Assembly: GCF_004166885.1 (NCBI RefSeq)
Contig: NZ_RCYU01000002.1
Coordinates: forward strand, 248,001-312,000
Reading direction: 5' to 3'
Source: Streptococcus sp. bf_0095
Lineage (GTDB): Bacteria; Bacillota; Bacilli; Lactobacillales; Streptococcaceae
DNA length: 64,000 nucleotides
The notes beneath the pieces were generated by a model. The model was not told the DNA's origin. It ran no database searches and saw only the letters and a program-made list of their open reading frames with translations. Positions 1-8,800 of the stretch are shown here, in pieces (within the stretch, counting starts at the first letter, position 1; each line of letters opens with the position of its first letter). A program made the position numbers and the translations under genes.

Positions 1-186
1 TGCTATAATTTTCTGGAAGATTTGGTCAAGCGGTCTTTTAGCCGTGTGACAGGCATACAGGAAAAACACTATTTATTTACTTTTTGCACGGGAGGCTTTA
101 AGAATCTGATGGACATCTTTCTTGATAGTCACTCAGAGTCTCCAGAGTGTCTGGGCTGGGATATGGCAAAGATATACCGCTGCTGA
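1..186 (+). CDS. C-terminal end of a TetR-like regulator (partial)
   Basis: Only the last 61 codons are present; the gene enters from the left edge in frame 1 and stops at TGA 184-186. The residues include an aromatic FTFCTGGFKNLMDIFL stretch followed by SPECLGWDMAKIY. That pattern resembles the C-terminal ligand-binding domain of short TetR/AcrR-like streptococcal regulators, but the DNA-binding half is outside the window, so the family is a guess. A 7-bp inverted repeat at 211-234 just downstream could be its operator. No poly-T terminator follows. Confidence 0.45.
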   Translation, partial: CYNFLEDLVKRSFSRVTGIQEKHYLFTFCTGGFKNLMDIFLDSHSESPECLGWDMAKIYRC

Positions 187-210
187 AACTGTTCTTTGAC
201 GCTGATAAAC

Positions 211-234
211 GCGACATAGCAATTAAAATGTCGC
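211..234. promoter_or_regulatory. Inverted repeat upstream of the DUF1269-like gene, possible operator
   Basis: GCGACAT (211-217) and ATGTCGC (228-234) form a perfect 7-bp dyad with a 10-nt spacer. It ends 10 bp before the -35 hexamer of the next promoter. It has no T-tract, so it looks more like a protein-binding site than a terminator. That the TetR-like protein binds it is inference. Confidence 0.35.
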
Positions 235-244
235 ACTAAAATGA

Positions 245-273
245 TTGAAAAGTGATTGAAACTGTGTTATAAT
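245..273 (+). promoter_or_regulatory. Sigma-A promoter with extended -10
   Basis: TTGAAA (245-250), a 17-bp spacer, then TGT-TATAAT with the -10 at 268-273. Start codon ATG 307 lies 33 bp downstream with a GAGGTA ribosome-binding site at about 295-300. Confidence 0.75.
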
Positions 274-306
274 GCACATGTAATTTTTAGAAAAGAGGTA
301 CTAACT

Positions 307-915
307 ATGGAAAACCTAGTAGTTTCAGTCTTTAACACTGAAAGCGAAGCTTATCAGTCCTTTGCGGATTTGAAGGCTTTCCGCCAAACTCAGACGACCA
401 AGGTTGCTCAAATCGCCTTGGTCAAAAATGAAAACGGTCACATCGTTGAAAAAGAACGCTATGACTTTGAAGATTCAACGACGGATGCAACCCTAGAAGG
501 TGGCTTGCTCGGTGCAGTTATCGGGCTTTTGGGTGGTCCTATCGGCGTCTTGTTTGGTTATGGTATTGGCAGCCTCTATGGTTTGGCTGCTGGTGATACC
601 GTTGATACGGCAGAAGCTGGCTTGATTGACGTTGTGTCTCAAAAATTGATCGACGGCGAAACAGCCGTTGTCGCCTTGGTGCAAGAAAACAACGAAGCAG
701 TCATCGATGCTTACTTCACCAAGTACGACACCCAAATCGTGCGTTGGGATGTAGCAACCGTCGTAGCCGAAATCGAAGCAGCTCTGCAAGTCCAAGAAGA
801 CCTCTACAACCAAGCGCGTGCGCAAATGAAGGCTGAACGTAAAGCAGAGCGCAAGGCCAAAATTGAAGAGTTCAAGGCAAACATCAAATCAAAATTTGAT
901 AAATTGAAAGCCTAA
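307..915 (+). CDS. DUF1269-like glycine-zipper protein
   Basis: A 202-residue protein. Residues about 1-60 form an alpha/beta region, residues about 65-97 are a glycine-rich hydrophobic segment (GGLLGAVIGLLGG and onward) that can act as a paired membrane-associating helix, and the last 30 residues are a basic, highly charged KAERKAERKAKIEEF helix. The layout fits the DUF1269 family, whose function is not established. ATG 307 is chosen over the in-frame TTG at 256 because TTG 256 lies inside the promoter and ATG 307 has its own ribosome-binding site. It has its own strong promoter and looks monocistronic. Confidence 0.7.
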   Translation: MENLVVSVFNTESEAYQSFADLKAFRQTQTTKVAQIALVKNENGHIVEKERYDFEDSTTDATLEGGLLGAVIGLLGGPIGVLFGYGIGSLYGLAAGDTVDTAEAGLIDVVSQKLIDGETAVVALVQENNEAVIDAYFTKYDTQIVRWDVATVVAEIEAALQVQEDLYNQARAQMKAERKAERKAKIEEFKANIKSKFDKLKA

Positions 916-922
916 CGTCTAA

Positions 923-954
923 GCGTCTCATAAATTTAAATGTGACTGAGACGC
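923..954 (+). terminator. Hairpin downstream of the DUF1269-like gene
   Basis: GCGTCTCA (923-930) pairs with TGAGACGC (947-954) across a 16-nt AT-rich loop. The following sequence is only weakly T-rich, so termination is possible but not secure. Confidence 0.4.
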
Positions 955-1159
955 CATTTAAAATTTATGTGCGTCGGATTCTCACAGTTAAATAATTGCG
1001 TTGACAAAGCCGTTACAGCCGTTCTTCCATTCTTTGAAAAGAATGTTTAATAGACAAGAAATCTGGACTAGTATTGGTCTGGATTTTTTTGTGAATATAG
1101 AGGTCATAGCTTTTTGACTATGCTTCGTTATAATTAGAAAAATTTTAAGTTTTATCAAG

Positions 1160-1381
1160 ATGAAATCAGTCAGACGAAGACATCCCGAATTAGCACCAGC
1201 ATCACCACACAAACTAAGACATACTGGTGCTACTCTTGCTAAACAAGCAGGTGTTTCTCTTGAAGCCATCTCAGAAGCTCTTACTCATAGTGATAAAGAG
1301 ATTACAAAAACTTACGTTAATATCAAAGATAAAGTCAATCGGACTGTAGGTGATATTGCTTTTCGTAGTTTAAAAAATTGA
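1160..1381 (+). pseudogene. Tyrosine integrase remnant (C-terminal catalytic end)
   Basis: Seventy-three codons remain of a phage/ICE-type tyrosine recombinase, against about 350-400 for a full gene. Visible catalytic residues are H17 and R20 in HKLRHT, H43 in LTHSD, and nucleophile Y52 in TYVNIKD. A stop lies just upstream in frame (TAG 1136) and the first catalytic Arg and Lys are gone, so it cannot be active. It ends 110 bp from the 3' end of rpsI and converges on it. The 3' end of rpsI is a recognised integration site for streptococcal integrative elements, so this is probably the scar of a lost element. Confidence 0.8.
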
Positions 1382-1413
1382 TGGGGTGAATATGGGGTGA
1401 ATTTTGGGGTGAA
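1382..1413. repeat. Three tandem TGGGGTGAA repeats next to the integrase remnant
   Basis: TGGGGTGAA occurs at 1382-1390, 1393-1401 and 1405-1413, with starts 11 and 12 bp apart (about one helical turn). Regularly spaced short repeats beside an integrase stop codon are typical of arm-type integrase binding sites; that role is inferred. Confidence 0.6.
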
Positions 1414-1428
1414 CTTTAGTTTTTTGAA

Positions 1429-1465
1429 CAAAAAAAGACATCCAAGAAATAATTCTTGAATGTCT
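1429..1465 (-). terminator. rpsI terminator
   Basis: On the minus strand a 13-bp imperfect stem (arms 1436-1448 and 1453-1465, loop ATAA) is followed by seven U residues (1429-1435). It closes the rplM-rpsI operon. It lies between rpsI and the integrase scar. Confidence 0.85.
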
Positions 1466-1467
1466 GT

Positions 1468-1499
1468 AAACGTTGATATAATCGTGTTGATTAACGTTT
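1468..1499. other. Putative attachment-site core at the rpsI 3' end
   Basis: AAACGTT (1468-1474) and AACGTTT (1493-1499) form a 7-bp dyad spanning the rpsI stop codon (TTA on the plus strand at 1491-1493). With the integrase remnant and tandem repeats alongside, this is the likely recombination region. The second att copy is not in the window, so the exact core cannot be fixed. Confidence 0.4.
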
Positions 1500-1883
1500 T
1501 GAGAATTGTGATGCTTTACGAGCTTTCTTAAGACCTGGTTTCTTACGCTCAACTTTACGTGAGTCACGTGTAAGAAGTCCTGCGCGTTTCAATGAATCGC
1601 GGAAGTCTGGGTCTACTTGAAGAAGGGCACGAGCGATACCGTGACGGATAGCTCCTGCTTGACCAGCGTATCCACCACCTACAACGTTAACGAAAACGTC
1701 GTATGAACCTACAGTTGAAGTAACTGCGAATGGTTGGTTGATTACAAGACGAAGGTCAGCGTGTGGGATATACTCTTCAACATCTTTTTTGTTAACAGTG
1801 ATTTTACCAGTTCCTGGAACAAGGCGAACGCGTGCAACAGCGTTTTTACGACGTCCAGTACCTGCATATTGTGCTTGTGACAT
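1491..1883 (-). CDS. rpsI: 30S ribosomal protein S9
   Basis: A full-length 130-residue S9. It begins [19 protein letters not shown] and ends with the basic [12 protein letters not shown] tail that reaches the ribosomal P-site tRNA. It is second in the rplM-rpsI operon, 18 bp after rplM, the usual order in Firmicutes. Its 3' end is intact despite the neighbouring integrase scar, as expected if the integrating element reconstituted the gene's last codons on insertion. Confidence 0.98.
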   Translation of the reverse strand: MSQAQYAGTGRRKNAVARVRLVPGTGKITVNKKDVEEYIPHADLRLVINQPFAVTSTVGSYDVFVNVVGGGYAGQAGAIRHGIARALLQVDPDFRDSLKRAGLLTRDSRKVERKKPGLKKARKASQFSKR

Positions 1884-1901
1884 ACTTTATTGTTCCTTTC
1901 C

Positions 1902-2348
1902 TTAGATAAGTCCTGAAATATCAAGAACTTCTGGTTGTTGTGCAGCGTGAGTGTGCTCAGCTCCAACGAATACTTTCAATTTCATACCTTGAGCGCGGCC
2001 AAGAGTATTGTGTGGAAGCATACCTTTAACTGATTTCTCAATCAAACGAACTGCATTTTTAGAACGAAGTTCACCAGCAGAGATTGATTTCAATCCACCT
2101 GGGTGGTTTGAGTGAGTGTAGTAGATCTTATCAGTTGCTTTTTTACCAGTCAATTTAACTTTTTCAGCATTGATAACGATTACGAAGTCACCTGTATCAG
2201 TGTGTGGTGTGAATGTTGGTTTGTTTTTTCCGCGAAGCACGCTAGCAACAACTGCTGAAAGGCGTCCAAGAGGTACATCAGTTGCGTCAACAACGTACCA
2301 TTTGCGTTCTACTTGGCCTGGTTTAGCCATGAATGTAGTTTTGTTCAT
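1902..2348 (-). CDS. rplM: 50S ribosomal protein L13
   Basis: A 148-residue L13 with the family signature around [19 protein letters not shown] near residues 110-130. It is an early-assembling large-subunit protein. It is first in the two-gene rplM-rpsI operon and is preceded by a structured leader of about 100 nt and a strong promoter at 2459-2488, consistent with the autoregulated L13 leader known in Firmicutes. Confidence 0.98.
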   Translation of the reverse strand: MNKTTFMAKPGQVERKWYVVDATDVPLGRLSAVVASVLRGKNKPTFTPHTDTGDFVIVINAEKVKLTGKKATDKIYYTHSNHPGGLKSISAGELRSKNAVRLIEKSVKGMLPHNTLGRAQGMKLKVFVGAEHTHAAQQPEVLDISGLI

Positions 2349-2374
2349 GATTTCTCCTATTATGAATATCGTTT

Positions 2375-2446
2375 TTGTTTACATGGCGGATGTTCCGGTC
2401 CGCGAGTTATTTGAAAGGTTCCGGGGCCTTACAAATGGGGTAAACA
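2375..2446 (-). ncRNA. L13 leader (ribosomal-protein autoregulatory RNA), candidate
   Basis: Between the promoter and rplM, GTAAAC (2440-2445) and GTTTAC (2377-2382) can form an outer stem. It encloses a hairpin with arms GCGGA (2386-2390) and TCCGC (2398-2402) and a CCGG-rich segment at 2415-2430. Position and closed multi-stem form match the L13 leader family of Firmicutes; a covariance-model search would confirm it. Confidence 0.6.
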
Positions 2447-2458
2447 ATACCGCCTACT

Positions 2459-2488
2459 ATTGTATCAAATTTTTCAAATAAAAGTCAA
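2459..2488 (-). promoter_or_regulatory. rplM promoter
   Basis: Minus strand: TTGACT (2483-2488), 18-bp spacer, TACAAT (2459-2464). The transcript would start near 2452, giving a leader of about 100 nt. Confidence 0.75.
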
Positions 2489-2501
2489 CCGATTTGAAAA
2501 A

Positions 2502-3365
2502 TTATTTGCGATTTTCTTTTCCTATAACAAAGCCGATGAGAGAATTAGGACCGACGTGGGCTGCAATGACTGGACCTAAAGGCATAATCAAAACTTGAGA
2601 AATGGCTGGATTCTCCAACAATTGAGCCTTGAGCTCTTCTGCTCCATCAAGATCATCTGTATAGGAAACCAAAGCTGTACTATGGCCGATATCTTCCTGG
2701 ATGAGTGAAAGCATTTCCCGCATGGCTTTTTTACGTCCCCGAACTTTGGCTATAGGGGCTAATTTGCCTTCTACATCAATCCAAAGAAGGGGTTTGATGT
2801 TGACCAAACTTCCCACGATAGCTGAACTCTTAGAGAGACGTCCTCCGCGCATCAGATGGTAGAGATCATCCACTAAGAAATAGGTCCGCAACTTAGGAGC
2901 CACTTCCATTAGTTCTTCCTTAACTTGATCCAAACTCTTTCCTGCATCACGCGCCTCAACTGCTAGCATAGACAAGTAGCCCTCTCCAATCCCTGCAGCT
3001 TTTGGATCGATGATTTCGATCACAGCTTCTGGGTAGTCTTCAAGGACCAAGTCTCTTGCCATGATCGCACTCTGGTAGGTCCCTGACAAGACTGAAGAAA
3101 AGGAGATATAGAGGAGATCTTCCTTGCCTTGAGCGTAGCCTTTGAAAATCTCTTGGAACTGTCCAACATTGACCTGACTGGTCGTTGGTTTAGCACCCTT
3201 TTGCATCTCTGCTAATAATTGGGGGCTGGTGAGTTGGTCTGGACCTACTGTCTCATAATGGGTTCCATCGATTTGGATTGACAAACCGACGATCTCTACA
3301 TCATGCTCCTTTGCCCATGTTTCATCTAAATCTGCAGTTGAATCTGTTAAAATTTTAAAGGTCAT
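2502..3365 (-). CDS. DegV family fatty-acid-binding protein (FakB type)
   Basis: A 287-residue DegV-fold protein: N-terminal ILTDSTADL, a central [10 protein letters not shown] loop contacting the fatty-acid carboxylate, SGTYQSA, GGRLSK near residue 175, and a C-terminal [16 protein letters not shown]. Family members carry an acyl chain and present it to the kinase FakA for phosphorylation in exogenous fatty-acid uptake. No fakA is nearby, so the FakB role is inferred from family. The start overlaps the 3' end of the preceding yacP-like gene by 4 bp (ATGA), indicating translational coupling. Confidence 0.85.
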   Translation of the reverse strand: MTFKILTDSTADLDETWAKEHDVEIVGLSIQIDGTHYETVGPDQLTSPQLLAEMQKGAKPTTSQVNVGQFQEIFKGYAQGKEDLLYISFSSVLSGTYQSAIMARDLVLEDYPEAVIEIIDPKAAGIGEGYLSMLAVEARDAGKSLDQVKEELMEVAPKLRTYFLVDDLYHLMRGGRLSKSSAIVGSLVNIKPLLWIDVEGKLAPIAKVRGRKKAMREMLSLIQEDIGHSTALVSYTDDLDGAEELKAQLLENPAISQVLIMPLGPVIAAHVGPNSLIGFVIGKENRK

Positions 3366-3877
3366 TTACTTGCTCCCATCTCTTTTTGTAGTTGACGTAG
3401 GCCCTCTTGGTCAAAAGGCCGTATCGGTGGTTTTTGATCGTTAACGACTCCTCGCGCTTGGTTCAAGTCGGCTTTGACAACGGCAACTCTCTTCTCTAAC
3501 TCCCGCGCTGAAACACGAAGTGCTCCTTGAGCAAAGACCGTCCATTGCTCATTCAAGTCACTCGTCGCGACTGATACTTGGTGGAGGGGGGTATTGAGCT
3601 CTGCTGCCAAGCGTTCGATGTAGTCATCGGCGGTCTCCTCCTCCGCTGTGAAGACCACTTGGACCTGAAATTCTTCATAGGTCTGGCGAATCCCTGGCAT
3701 GTATTGGGCATCAAAGACACAAATCACGCGAATGCCTTCAAAGCTAGCATAGTGACTTAGCTTCTCTAGGAGGATCGTTCGTGCAGCATCCAGCTCACTC
3801 TTCTTAAAGAGCTGGCGGGTCTCCTGCCAGAAGGCAATCATGTTGTAGCCATCCACTAGCAAAATCTTTTCCTTCAT
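3362..3877 (-). CDS. NYN-domain ribonuclease, YacP/Rae1 family
   Basis: A 171-residue single NYN (PIN-like) domain protein. It opens with [12 protein letters not shown], carrying the first acidic metal ligand, and has an acidic [12 protein letters not shown] segment near residue 80. In Bacillus subtilis the homologue Rae1/YacP is a ribosome-associated endonuclease cutting mRNA in the A site and lies in the cysS-mrnC-rlmB-yacP cluster. Here it directly follows rlmB, preserving half of that cluster, while cysS and mrnC lie 10 kb away. Confidence 0.85.
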   Translation of the reverse strand: MKEKILLVDGYNMIAFWQETRQLFKKSELDAARTILLEKLSHYASFEGIRVICVFDAQYMPGIRQTYEEFQVQVVFTAEEETADDYIERLAAELNTPLHQVSVATSDLNEQWTVFAQGALRVSARELEKRVAVVKADLNQARGVVNDQKPPIRPFDQEGLRQLQKEMGASK

Positions 3878-3906
3878 GGATTGCCCCCTTCCTCTGATTT
3901 TTTCTA

Positions 3907-4635
3907 TTATAATTTATTGCGAAAGACCTCATACATTAGGATCGCTGCTGCGACACTGGCATTCAGACTTTGGACATGCCCCTGCATAGGAATAGTAATC
4001 ATTTCATCCACTTGCTTTTTTATATTGGCTGAAATGCCCTTGCCTTCGTTGCCAATAATGAGGGCTAGCTTCCCACTGGTATTCCATTTGTGAGAAGGCG
4101 TTCCATTCATATCGGTTCCAAAGATCCAAAAACCTGCTTCTTTGAGCTTGTCCAAGGTTTGGCTAAGGTTGGTCACTCGAGCAATAGGGACATGCTCCAC
4201 TGCCCCAGTTGAGGTCTTGGCGACAACAGGGGTCACTCCAACAGCACGGTGTTTGGGAATGATGACTCCAGCCACTTGGGTCGCATCGGCTGTTCGCAGA
4301 ATGGATCCCAAGTTATGCGGATCAGTCAAGCCATCCAAAATCAAGAGCAAGGGATTGTCTTGATTAGCTACCTGGGTCAAGATCTCAGTCAAGTCCGTAT
4401 AGGCAAATTCTGAAACCCGTAAGACAAAACCTTGGTGGACAGCTCCTTCTGTCATTTCTTGCAAGGTCTTCTTAGGGGTCCAAGAAATGGAGACCTTTTT
4501 TTCCGCTGCTAGATCTTTGATTTTTTCTACATTTTTTCCACGCAAATCATCCTGGATATACAATTTATTTCCTGTATTTGCGACTAGTGCTTCTGTAACG
4601 GCATGAACGCCATAAACAATATCGTTTTTTTCCAT
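3907..4635 (-). CDS. rlmB: 23S rRNA 2'-O-ribose methyltransferase (RlmB type, TrmH family)
   Basis: A 242-residue SPOUT methyltransferase. It has an N-terminal substrate-binding domain (YGVHAVTEAL) and a C-terminal knot with motif 1 (LDGLTDPHNLGSILRTADA), motif 2 (LIIGNEGKGIS) and motif 3 (SLNASVAAAILMYE). RlmB methylates G2251 of 23S rRNA. ATG 4635 is preferred over an in-frame start at 4674 because family homology begins at MEKNDIVYG. It lacks a Shine-Dalgarno sequence: a -10 hexamer ends 6 bp upstream, so the mRNA may be leaderless. Confidence 0.9.
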   Translation of the reverse strand: MEKNDIVYGVHAVTEALVANTGNKLYIQDDLRGKNVEKIKDLAAEKKVSISWTPKKTLQEMTEGAVHQGFVLRVSEFAYTDLTEILTQVANQDNPLLLILDGLTDPHNLGSILRTADATQVAGVIIPKHRAVGVTPVVAKTSTGAVEHVPIARVTNLSQTLDKLKEAGFWIFGTDMNGTPSHKWNTSGKLALIIGNEGKGISANIKKQVDEMITIPMQGHVQSLNASVAAAILMYEVFRNKL

Positions 4636-4641
4636 GAAACT

Positions 4642-4670
4642 AGTATAACACAATTGCCATATCTGGTGAA
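4642..4670 (-). promoter_or_regulatory. rlmB promoter abutting the start codon
   Basis: Minus strand: TTCACC (4665-4670), 17-bp spacer ending TGT, then TATACT (4642-4647). The extended -10 compensates for the weak -35. Only 6 bp separate the -10 from ATG 4635, so transcription would begin on or within a base or two of the start codon. Confidence 0.6.
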
Positions 4671-4674
4671 ACAT

Positions 4675-4705
4675 TTGAAGTAGGCCACTTTGCTTGTGGT
4701 ATAAT
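4675..4705 (+). promoter_or_regulatory. Promoter of the FUSC-like gene
   Basis: TTGAAG (4675-4680), 19-bp spacer, TGG-TATAAT with the -10 at 4700-4705. It is divergent from the rlmB promoter; the two -35 elements are only 4 bp apart, so the promoters probably influence each other. Confidence 0.6.
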
Positions 4706-4739
4706 GAAACTAGTTTAGAAAAAGGAAAGAATCAGCATT

Positions 4740-5705
4740 ATGCCACTTATTCACCGAACCATCAAGATGGTTCTCGCCACCTGTTTGGCCATCTTGCTTG
4801 CAGAGTTTCTTGGCTTGAGCTATGCCACCTCTGCGGGGATCATTGCCATCCTCAGCATTAGCGATACCCGTCGAAGTACCGCCAAACTAGCCTATAACCG
4901 CTTTATGTCCATGCTTCTTGCTCTCCTCCTTGGAAGCTTAGCCTTTCAACTCTTTGGTTTTAACCTATGGGCTCTTGGTTTTTATCTGGCCACCTATGTT
5001 CCCCTTGCTTTCCTACAAGGCTGGGAAATTGGTATCACGCCCAGCTCTGTCCTGGTTACCCATCTCCTGCTAGAAAAATCCACTTCCCTTTCTTTATTGG
5101 GAAATGAAGTGGCTATTTTCCTAATCGGAACCAGCTTTGCCCTCCTAGCCAATCTCTATATGCCTTCTCGACAGGAAGAAATTGATCGCTATCATGAAAT
5201 TGTCGAGGAGCAACTCAAGAAGATTCTCTATCGCTTTGCAGAGTTTCTAGGAAAAGGAGACGGGAGCAACGATGCTAGCTTGATTCGTGAGCTAGATACC
5301 ATCTTAAAAGAAGCTCTCGATCTAGTCTATTTAGACCATTCCAACCACCTCTTCCATCAGACCAACTACCATATCCATTATTTTGAGATGCGCAAGCGCC
5401 AAAATAATATCCTGTGGGACATGGCCAACAACGTTAACAACTGCCAATTAGCCGCGAGCGAGAGTCTTATTTTGGCCCAACTCTTTGCTAAAACAGCCAG
5501 CCAGCTCAGTCAGGAAAATCCAGCTCAATTCCTACTTGACGAAATCAACCGCTATCTAGCAGTCTTTCGTGAGCGACCTCTTCCTCGATCACGTCAAGAA
5601 TTTGAAACCCGAGCGACCCTTCTGCAGCTCCTCCGGGATCTTGAAACCTTCATCTCCATTAAGGTGGAATTCTATCAAACCTACCAGAAGGAACTTCAAG
5701 CATAA
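4740..5705 (+). CDS. Aromatic acid exporter family protein (ArAE/FUSC-like)
   Basis: A 321-residue membrane protein. The first 150 residues contain four to five hydrophobic segments (VLATCLAILLAEFLGL, MLLALLLGSLAFQLFGF and others) with the YATSAGIIAILSI motif of the ArAE_1 family. The remainder is a soluble helical domain rich in acidic and basic residues. Relatives are proposed exporters of aromatic carboxylic acids; the substrate here is unknown. AAGGA at 4722-4726 serves ATG 4740. It has its own promoter and a terminator at 5718-5748. Confidence 0.8.
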   Translation: MPLIHRTIKMVLATCLAILLAEFLGLSYATSAGIIAILSISDTRRSTAKLAYNRFMSMLLALLLGSLAFQLFGFNLWALGFYLATYVPLAFLQGWEIGITPSSVLVTHLLLEKSTSLSLLGNEVAIFLIGTSFALLANLYMPSRQEEIDRYHEIVEEQLKKILYRFAEFLGKGDGSNDASLIRELDTILKEALDLVYLDHSNHLFHQTNYHIHYFEMRKRQNNILWDMANNVNNCQLAASESLILAQLFAKTASQLSQENPAQFLLDEINRYLAVFRERPLPRSRQEFETRATLLQLLRDLETFISIKVEFYQTYQKELQA

Positions 5706-5717
5706 ACCCTTCTTTAG

Positions 5718-5748
5718 AGACTGGGAAGATTTTCCCAGCTCTTTTTCT
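5718..5748 (+). terminator. Terminator after the FUSC-like gene
   Basis: CTGGGAA (5721-5727) pairs with TTCCCAG (5732-5738), extended by flanking GAG/CTC, and is followed by CTTTTTCTTT. Confidence 0.8.
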
Positions 5749-5795
5749 TTGCCATCAATCTGTAACGAATTTCAAGAGAAAAACTTCCATATATA

Positions 5796-5824
5796 TTGAA
5801 AGCGCTGTCATAAAGTGTTATGAT
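5796..5824 (+). promoter_or_regulatory. CcpA cre site overlapping the -35 of the M14 peptidase promoter
   Basis: TTGAAAGCGCTGTCA (5796-5810) matches the catabolite-responsive-element consensus WTGNAANCGNWNNCW at every fixed position. Its first six bases are also the -35 hexamer (TTGAAA). A 17-bp spacer leads to TGT-TATGAT with the -10 at 5819-5824. A repressor bound here would block RNA polymerase directly, so carbon catabolite repression is predicted. Confidence 0.8.
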
Positions 5825-5862
5825 AGAGGTGCATACATGCAAAGAACAAAGGAGGTCTCTTT

Positions 5863-8800
5863 ATGCATTCTTCTTATAAGAAGCGTTTGTACACAAACGC
5901 ACTCAGTCTCTCTACCGCTGTCCTTTTAGCCTTCCTCGCACAAGGCCAAGTTGCTGCGGACACTGTTGAGACAGCTAGTCCTGCCGCACCTGTCGAAAAC
6001 GTCCTCAAGCCACAGGGAACAAACGCTAGCCCGGCAACAAGCACAGAGGCTAACAGTCCGGCTCCTGCAACAGAAGCGACTGCAAGTCCTGCAGAGACTG
6101 CTCCAACTAATCCTTCTAGCCCAGTTGAAGCCTCTCCTACCGCTTCAGACACTACTAGCCCTAGTGCTAAGCCAGAAAACACAGGAACAGAGCGAGCAGC
6201 AAACGCAGAGCCAGCTATCAGCCTTAGTGACAGTCCTGTTTACATGTCTGAAAAAGGAACGCTGACGGATACCGTTAAGGATCAAGCTCAGGCTGCTGGC
6301 AAGATTAGCTGGACTTTGGACGACAAACCACTGGAAGAGTGGAAAACTTGGGACATGGAGACAGGAACTCTGTCCAAAGATCCCTTCATCACAGTTGAAG
6401 AGAACAAAAACGGAAACGATTTGGATCTGACCTTTACGGTCAAGGAACTCTTTGGCGAAGATTTAAGCCTTCGGAGCCCTAATAATATCCGTCGGACCTA
6501 TCGGAACTATATTGGCGAGCATACTTTAGTCGGAACTAGTTCAGATCTTGGGCTGACTATTCGCAAGAATCTAACCTTCCGTCCATATAAAGATTTCCAT
6601 ACCCACGAGGAAATGCTAGCTTCCATTGAGCAGACAAAGGCAGAAGCCAAAACGGACCGTCTAGTTCAGCTTGAAACTCTTGGTAAGAGCGCCCAGGGAC
6701 GGGATATGAAGATGGGAATTATAAGTAAGGACCAAGCAAGTATTGACCACTACCTCTCATCTACCAATCCAAAAGCCCTCACCAAACCAAGCGAGATGTT
6801 GGCAGCTCTGAAGGACAAGACCTTGGATTACAAACTACCTGTCCTGGTTCATAATACGCATGCGGATGAACAACCTGGGATTGACATCATCACCGGTCTC
6901 TTCCGTACCTTCGCTACAGAAAATCAAGTCACTTTTAAAACGACAGACGAAGCTGGTAACGTCAAGAATGTGACTCTGGACATCCCAACTCTTTTAAACA
7001 AATTTATCTTCTTGTTTGACTTCACGGAAAACCCTGACGGGGACGCTCTCAACCTGCGTGCCTTGGCCAACGGACTAGATCCAAACCGGGATGCTAGTTA
7101 CCAAACCAACCCAGAAGTGCGCACCGTCATCCAAATGATCAACAAATGGAATCCGATCGCTCTCTATGATATCCATGGATTTGTCAAAGAATTCTTGATC
7201 GAGCCTGCAACACCTCCACATGATCCGAACTTTGAATACGACCTCATGTCCAATCTCATGCTGGAAAATGCCCGTCATATGGGGCGCGCAGGGGTTGCCA
7301 ATTTCAAATACGACAGCTACATCATTCCAAAACTGGATTGGGGAGATGGCTGGGATGATTCCTTCTCTGGTTATACAGGTGTCTATGCCGTTTACCACGG
7401 CATCTTGGGCCATACCATCGAAATTCCAGAATCCAACCAAGAATCCTATTATGCTGGTCGTAATGCTGTCCTCGGAGGAATTGACTTCCTCAGCCAAGAT
7501 CCCGACAAGCTTCTTGAGATGCGCCTCAACTTCTACCTACGTGGTCTCAACAAGATTGAAGATCCAAAAGCAGAGAACGAACTAGTTGGACCAACTGGTG
7601 AAGTTGTCGGTCGTGTGAAGAATGGTCGTCCGAAATTCTTCCCTGACTACTATGTTATCCCAATGGGCCTCGACAAGGACAATGACGCCCAAGAAGCCTT
7701 CAATATGATTGACTACTTCAAACGCAATGGTGTCCTCGTCAAAGAACTCAAAGAAGATACAGGTACCTACAAAAAAGGAGACCTGGTCATTGACATGGCT
7801 CAAGCTAAACGGGGCTATGCCAACCATATCCTCTATAAAGGGTCTAACGAATCCGCCTGGGCAGCCATGTATGCGGAACTTCTCGTTAACTTCCCTGATA
7901 TGAAAGGCTTCAAGGCAGAACCTGTGTTCAAAGACGGTCTCTTTGCTGGAAAACTTGGAGAAGTCACCACCACTCGCGCGACTAGAACCTCTGAGATCGA
8001 TCCTAAAGCGCCTTACTACGTCATTGCCAATACCTCAGCCAGTGCCGTTCAAGCAGTAAACAAGGCGATTTCCCAAGGTAAATCTGTCTACCTAACAGAT
8101 GATGGCTACATCGTTGACCGCGATACTTTTGCATCGCTCCTACCAAACTATGCCATCTACGGCGAAGCCCTCTACAAGGTTCCAAACGGTCCAACCTTGA
8201 AACCATTGAAGATCTATTCTCCAAACTATCACTACGATTGGACCGGCGTAGATGCGCCTGCTCATACTAGTTTGGTCCTTGAAAAATTAGGTTTCCAAAT
8301 CGTCGATACTCCTGACGAAGCAGATGTCATTGTGCTTGAAAATAATCGCTTTGATGCCTCCATCTTCGGCAAGAAACCAACTCTCGTCATCGGCGGGGAA
8401 GCCATGCAGAAACTGGAAAAATTGGGAGTTCTTTCAGGTTTTGACGCTGAAAAACTTAAAGGTGGCAGTGACTACGAGGGCTTGATGAAAGCCATCATCG
8501 ATGACCAAGACCCACTGACCAGTGGCTACAAGAAGAACGCTCTCTTCTACTCCAACTCAGGAAACTGGATTGAAAAGGTTCCAAGCAACTTTAAGACTTT
8601 GATGAGTATCGCTTCAAGTGACTACTACATTGCAGGCTGGTGGCCAAAAAATGAAGTCCTAGCCAATAAGGTCATGGCCATCTCTGGAGAACTTCTTGGC
8701 CAACCACTCTTTGTCTATGCCGGAAATCCAACCAATCGCCAACACCCAGTCCACTTCTTCCGCTGGGTAACCAACGCGATCTTCGGCAGCAAGTTGGCAA

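Noticed and set aside
967-1050. 27-codon plus-strand ORF (MCVGFSQLNN to VLPFFEKNV) in the gap before the integrase remnant
   Set aside because: No ribosome-binding site, no recognisable family, and it lies in a region of likely recombination debris.
1114-1134. TTGACT and TATAAT near each other before the integrase remnant
   Set aside because: Spacer is only 9 bp, far from the 16-18 bp needed for a sigma-A promoter.
5951-6265. Overlapping open frame in the repetitive N-terminal region of the M14 peptidase
   Set aside because: An artefact of Ala/Pro/Thr-rich low-complexity codons read in another frame.
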